A stretch of DNA of 64,000 nt from Sphingobacterium populi (GTDB lineage: Bacteria; Bacteroidota; Bacteroidia; Sphingobacteriales; Sphingobacteriaceae): NCBI RefSeq assembly GCF_001586775.1, contig NZ_LQXS01000004.1, positions 1 to 64,000 of the forward strand. Direction: 5' to 3'. Shown piece by piece: positions 61,046 through 64,000 of the stretch. A model generated the notes under the pieces. The model saw only the letters and a list, made by a program, of their open reading frames with translations. It was not told where the DNA came from and searched no databases. The number at the start of each line of letters is the position of its first letter. Within the stretch, counting starts at the first letter, position 1. A program made the translations under genes and the position numbers.

Positions 61046-61678
61046 TTATTTAAAAAGCTTGTAGTTTTGTATGTGTAGATGTTCATCACAAAAATCGTAT
61101 TCCTTGGGCTGATTGGAACCAATAAAAAGGATTCGCTCTGTACCAATTGTTTGTTTCACAAGATCTTGATACCAGCGCTCCCCATGTACATCTAAGTTGC
61201 TAGTTGGTTCATCCAGAAAAACGAGTTCACTATCCGAGCAACAGGCAAGTACCAACTTGAGACGCTGTTTCATGCCCGACGAAAAGTGTTTGACTTCCTT
61301 ATCTCTGGCGGACTGCAACTGCGATAGGTGTAAAAGGGATTCCTTGTCGTAGCCTAGCAAATACTTTTTGTGCCTAAAATGAAAGTCAATCAACTCAGAC
61401 AAGGTGAATTCTTCAATCAATTCCATATACGGTGCCGCAATGGTCAGATGGTTGTACACATCATCGATCAAGCAAATATCCTGTGGTGTGCGCTCGTATT
61501 GCACGATCCCCTCGCTTGCTGATAAGCTACCTGTCAATACTTTGATAAAGGTTGATTTTCCAGAACCATTCGGTCCTAGAATTGCATAGCGTTTTCCAGC
61601 AGAAAAGGTATAACTAAGGTGTCTGAATATCCACTCTCGGTTATACCTTCTTCCAATATCGTGCAGCGTGATCTTCAA
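61046..61678 (-). CDS. ABC-type ATPase without adjacent permease
   Basis: This 210-residue single-domain ATPase has Walker A GPNGSGKST (residues 35-43), the signature HFSSGMKQRLKL and Walker B LVFLDEPTSNLD. The Q-loop position reads DICLIDDV, without a clear Gln, and the H-loop reads FIGSNQP, with no His. Its partner membrane protein is not next to it. It sits between lpxA and efp on the same strand, a placement seen in related genomes. The transported substrate is unknown. Confidence 0.88.
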   Translation of the reverse strand: MKITLHDIGRRYNREWIFRHLSYTFSAGKRYAILGPNGSGKSTFIKVLTGSLSASEGIVQYERTPQDICLIDDVYNHLTIAAPYMELIEEFTLSELIDFHFRHKKYLLGYDKESLLHLSQLQSARDKEVKHFSSGMKQRLKLVLACCSDSELVFLDEPTSNLDVHGERWYQDLVKQTIGTERILFIGSNQPKEYDFCDEHLHIQNYKLFK

Positions 61679-61702
61679 GTTCGTGCCATTACTACTTTGA
61701 TA

Positions 61703-62496
61703 CTAAAGATTCGCTCTTCCCTGTCCAAAGCCTTTCACCACACCCCGATTAGATGCACGGACGAATCCTATAATCTCATCTCTCAGTTCTGTCGCTTCAA
61801 ACTCTGTCTCTACAATATCTAAGGCCTTACCCAAGTTGCTGTGCTTTACGAATAGTACTCGGTAGATATTCTGAATTTCATTGATTTGCTCGTTGGAGTA
61901 TCCTCGGCGGCGCAAGCCACGGAATTAATTCCCGCATAAGTAATCGGCTCCCGCGCAGCTTTGATATAAGGAGGTACATCTTTACGTACGAGGGTTCCGC
62001 CAGTTACGAATGCATGCGAACCAATTTTACAAAATTGATGTACTGCTACCATTCCCGCTAGTACTACATAGTCGCCTACAGTGATATGACCGGCAAGAGT
62101 ACTTGAGTTGGAGAAGATGCAATTATCTCCTACAAAACAATCGTGCGCGATGTGGCTATATGCTTGGATCAAGCAATTTTTGCCAATTACAGTACGGTAG
62201 CGATCTTTGGTTCCGCGATTGATGGTCACACATTCGCGAATCGTGGTATTATCGCCGATCTCCGCAGTTGTGATCTCTCCCTCAAATTTCAAATCCTGAG
62301 GCTCACCTGAAATAATAGCACCTGGAAAGATGCGGCAATTCTTGCCAATTCGAGCACCGTCCATTATTGTCACGTTGGATCCTATCCATGTCCCTTCGCC
62401 AATCACCACATCTTTATGAATGGTAGAAAAGGGTTCAATCACCACATTGTGCGCTATTTGCGCGTCTGGGTGTATATATGATAATGGTTGTATCAT
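61703..62496 (-). CDS. lpxA: UDP-N-acetylglucosamine O-acyltransferase LpxA (apparent frameshift)
   Basis: LpxA starts lipid A synthesis by attaching a 3-hydroxyacyl chain to UDP-GlcNAc. The left-handed beta-helix repeats are clear (IGEGTWIGSNVTIMDG), with the catalytic His in AYSHIAHDC. After ITYAGINSV the frame runs into unrelated sequence. The C-terminal helical domain LRRRGYSNEQINEIQNIYR continues in the -1 frame. One G appears to be missing at 61917-61918: GTGGC instead of GTGGGC, which would read NSVGLRRRG. Joined, the protein is about 264 residues, the normal length. Confidence 0.9.
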
Positions 62497-62506
62497 CATG
62501 CTTAGT

Positions 62507-63901
62507 TTATTCTTTTACGCGAACGATTTGAGCCATTAGCTCGGCTTCGCTCGTTACCTTCTCGCCGACCATGCCAACTCCTTTCATACGAGCTATGCCG
62601 CGACGTATCGGCTCTAATAACTCACACGTAAAAATCACCGTATCGCCTGGGCGAACTGGATTTTTAAATTTGGCATTTTCTATCTTTAAAAATAGCGTTA
62701 GCCAATTTTCTGGATCTGACACCGTATTGAGCACCAATATTCCTCCTGTTTGCGCCATTGCTTCGATTTGCAACACGCCAGGGAATAACGGTGATCCTGG
62801 GAAATGCCCCATAAATAGATCCTCATTCATGGTCACATTTTTCAGGCCAACCACATGCTGCTCCGACAATTCCAGTACTTTGTCTATCATCAAGAACGGC
62901 TGACGGTGTGGCAAAATCTTCATGATCTGCACGGTATCGTATACCGGAGTCATGTTCAGATCGTATACTTTCACGTTCTTGCGCGAACGCTCTTTTTTCA
63001 TTTGCGCTTTGATCCGTTTTGCAAAAGCAACATTAGCCGCATGACCTGGTCGCGCCGCCATAATATGTCCTTTGATCGGTCTTCCTACCAAAGCCAAATC
63101 GCCTATCATATCCAATAATTTATGACGCGCCGGCTCGTTCAGGTGACGAAGTTGCACGTTGTTCAAGATGCCTTCGCTGGCTATTTCCACCTTTTTATTA
63201 AAGACGTGTTCTAGCTTAATAAGCTCACTTTCTTCAATTTCCTTATCTACAATAACGATAGCATTAGACAAATCGCCACCTTTTACCAAATTTTGTTGGA
63301 CGAGCATCTCGAGCTCATGCAAAAAGCAGAAGGTTCTTGATGAAGCGATTTCTTTCTCAAATTCGGATATGTGACTGATGGAGGCATGTTGGCTGCCTAA
63401 GACAGGTGAATTGAAGTCGATCATGCAGGTTAGGCGATAACCATCTAATGGCATCGCAACGATTTCTACTTTTCTTTCCGAATCGTTGTAGTGAATATTG
63501 CTACTCACCTCAAAATATTCCCGATCGGCCTCTTGATCTACAAAACCGGCTTCGCGAAGCTTAGTGACAAAAATATCCGCGCTACCATCCAAAATTGGCA
63601 CTTCGGGGCCATCGATCTCAATCAATATATTATCAAGCTGCAAGCCTACTAATGCAGACATTAGGTGCTCGATGGTACTTACGGATCCACCATTTTGCGC
63701 GATCGTTGTGCCACGAGATGTGTCAGTCACATTGTCAGCATCTACATGTATCAAAGGCTTTTCTTCTAAATCTACCCGCTGGAATTTATACCAGTGGTTT
63801 TCTGGAGCTGGTTTGATACATATATTAACGTGATGGCCGGTGTGTAATCCTACACCCGAAATCTTCACGTCGGACTTGATAGTTCTTTGTTTAACGTTCA
63901 T
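62507..63901 (-). CDS. lpxC/fabZ: Fused LpxC deacetylase and FabZ dehydratase
   Basis: The N-terminal part (residues about 1-300) is the zinc deacetylase committing UDP-GlcNAc to lipid A. It has KISGVGLHTGHHV, STIEHLMSALVGL with a zinc His, and RHKLLDMIGDLALVG with zinc His and Asp. The C-terminal part (from about residue 320) is 3-hydroxyacyl-ACP dehydratase, with ILPHRQPFLMIDKV, the catalytic His in MGHFPGSPLFPGV and Glu in LQIEAMAQTGG. This fusion is standard in Bacteroidota. I start at MNVKQRTIKSDV; 63910 is an alternative. It lies between lpxD and lpxA. Confidence 0.97.
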   Translation of the reverse strand: MNVKQRTIKSDVKISGVGLHTGHHVNICIKPAPENHWYKFQRVDLEEKPLIHVDADNVTDTSRGTTIAQNGGSVSTIEHLMSALVGLQLDNILIEIDGPEVPILDGSADIFVTKLREAGFVDQEADREYFEVSSNIHYNDSERKVEIVAMPLDGYRLTCMIDFNSPVLGSQHASISHISEFEKEIASSRTFCFLHELEMLVQQNLVKGGDLSNAIVIVDKEIEESELIKLEHVFNKKVEIASEGILNNVQLRHLNEPARHKLLDMIGDLALVGRPIKGHIMAARPGHAANVAFAKRIKAQMKKERSRKNVKVYDLNMTPVYDTVQIMKILPHRQPFLMIDKVLELSEQHVVGLKNVTMNEDLFMGHFPGSPLFPGVLQIEAMAQTGGILVLNTVSDPENWLTLFLKIENAKFKNPVRPGDTVIFTCELLEPIRRGIARMKGVGMVGEKVTSEAELMAQIVRVKE

Positions 63902-63943
63902 ATCTAGCATTATATTGACTCAAGTATGTATTAAATGTAGGTA

Positions 63944-64000
63944 TTATTTCTCGTGGAGGAGTTTTTCAAGTTCCGCGATTCTTTTCTCTAACTCAGGTAG
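63944..64000 (-). CDS. lpxD: C-terminal end of LpxD (cut by the window edge)
   Basis: The last 18 codons of a minus-strand gene read LPELEKRIAELEKLLHEK and stop. Such a coiled-coil tail is typical of UDP-3-O-(3-hydroxymyristoyl)glucosamine N-acyltransferase in Bacteroidota, and lpxD is the expected neighbour directly upstream of lpxC-fabZ. The identification rests on this short tail and on gene order. Confidence 0.7.
   Translation of the reverse strand, partial: LPELEKRIAELEKLLHEK

Noticed and set aside
1..64000. CRISPR arrays, insertion sequences, prophage, rRNA genes
   Set aside because: I looked for regularly spaced repeats, transposase or integrase motifs and rRNA signatures and saw none. 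The single homing-endonuclease-like domain at 1589 is not accompanied by phage genes.

Overview
The window is chromosomal DNA from a member of the Bacteroidota, most likely of the family Sphingobacteriaceae (Sphingobacterium/Pedobacter type). The evidence is: promoters of the TAnnTTTG type, in two clear cases with TTG 19 bases upstream; no recognisable Shine-Dalgarno sequences; a fused lpxC-fabZ gene; a 1100-residue SecA; the rpmB-rpmG-DUF4295-ftsY-rimO neighbourhood; a tiny COX24/AURKAIP1-like basic protein; bshC; and many Bacteroidota-typical families (DUF4293, DUF2752/TM2 cluster, SPOR protein, M28 peptidase). The sequence is moderately AT-rich and even in character. I see no phage, insertion sequence, CRISPR array or rRNA, and one tRNA.

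Layout. 1-6.6 kb: TRIC-type channel, peptide deformylase, a protein with a homing-endonuclease-associated domain, a Gfo/Idh/MocA oxidoreductase, miaA, then a peroxide-stress operon ohrR-ohr-DUF1304 with a clear operator, and a nitroreductase. 6.6-15.8 kb, minus strand: RNase E/G, the COX24-like protein, a TPR protein, HU, bshC, a transglutaminase-like protein, rimO, ftsY, DUF4295, L33 and L28. 16-20.4 kb, mostly plus: recO, cold-shock protein, SIMPL protein, truC-type pseudouridine synthase, gcvT. 20.4-30.6 kb, mostly minus: small membrane proteins, glutamate dehydrogenase, rhodanese, M28 and M20 peptidases, a degenerate thiamine-pyrophosphokinase-like protein, SPOR protein, secA. 30.8-42 kb: ThuA protein, WalJ-type MBL hydrolase, sufBCD, Lrp/AsnC regulator, ung, glycosyltransferase, miaE. 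42-52 kb: LLM oxidoreductase, SulP transporter, a quinone/electrophile-detoxification-like trio, two Crp/Fnr regulators, a four-gene membrane/M48 cluster, and a striking group of three hairpins. 52.2-64 kb: tRNA-Glu, GH20 hexosaminidase, orphan histidine kinase, gltX, a TIM-barrel lipoprotein, 5-formyl-THF cyclo-ligase, efp, an ABC ATPase, and the lipid A genes lpxA, lpxC-fabZ and the end of lpxD.

How the genes fit together. Translation and tRNA/ribosome modification is the strongest theme (def, miaA, miaE, rimO, truC, gltX, efp, rpmB, rpmG, COX24-like). Envelope biogenesis is represented by lpxA/C/D, secA and ftsY. Redox and electrophile defence is represented by ohrR-ohr, nitroreductase, bshC, the dioxygenase/esterase trio, the AhpD-like protein and suf.

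The most notable observations are the following. Single-base frameshifts are apparent in two normally essential genes: ftsY, at a T TTT TTA heptamer, and lpxA. A three-half-site OhrR-type operator overlaps the -33 element. An intrinsic terminator sits inside the first codons of a small membrane protein gene. Several genes have -7 boxes only 3-7 bases before the start codon, implying nearly leaderless mRNAs. Three near-perfect hairpins lie in tandem at 50718-50845. I did not find a clearly new multi-gene system; most of the window is core genome.
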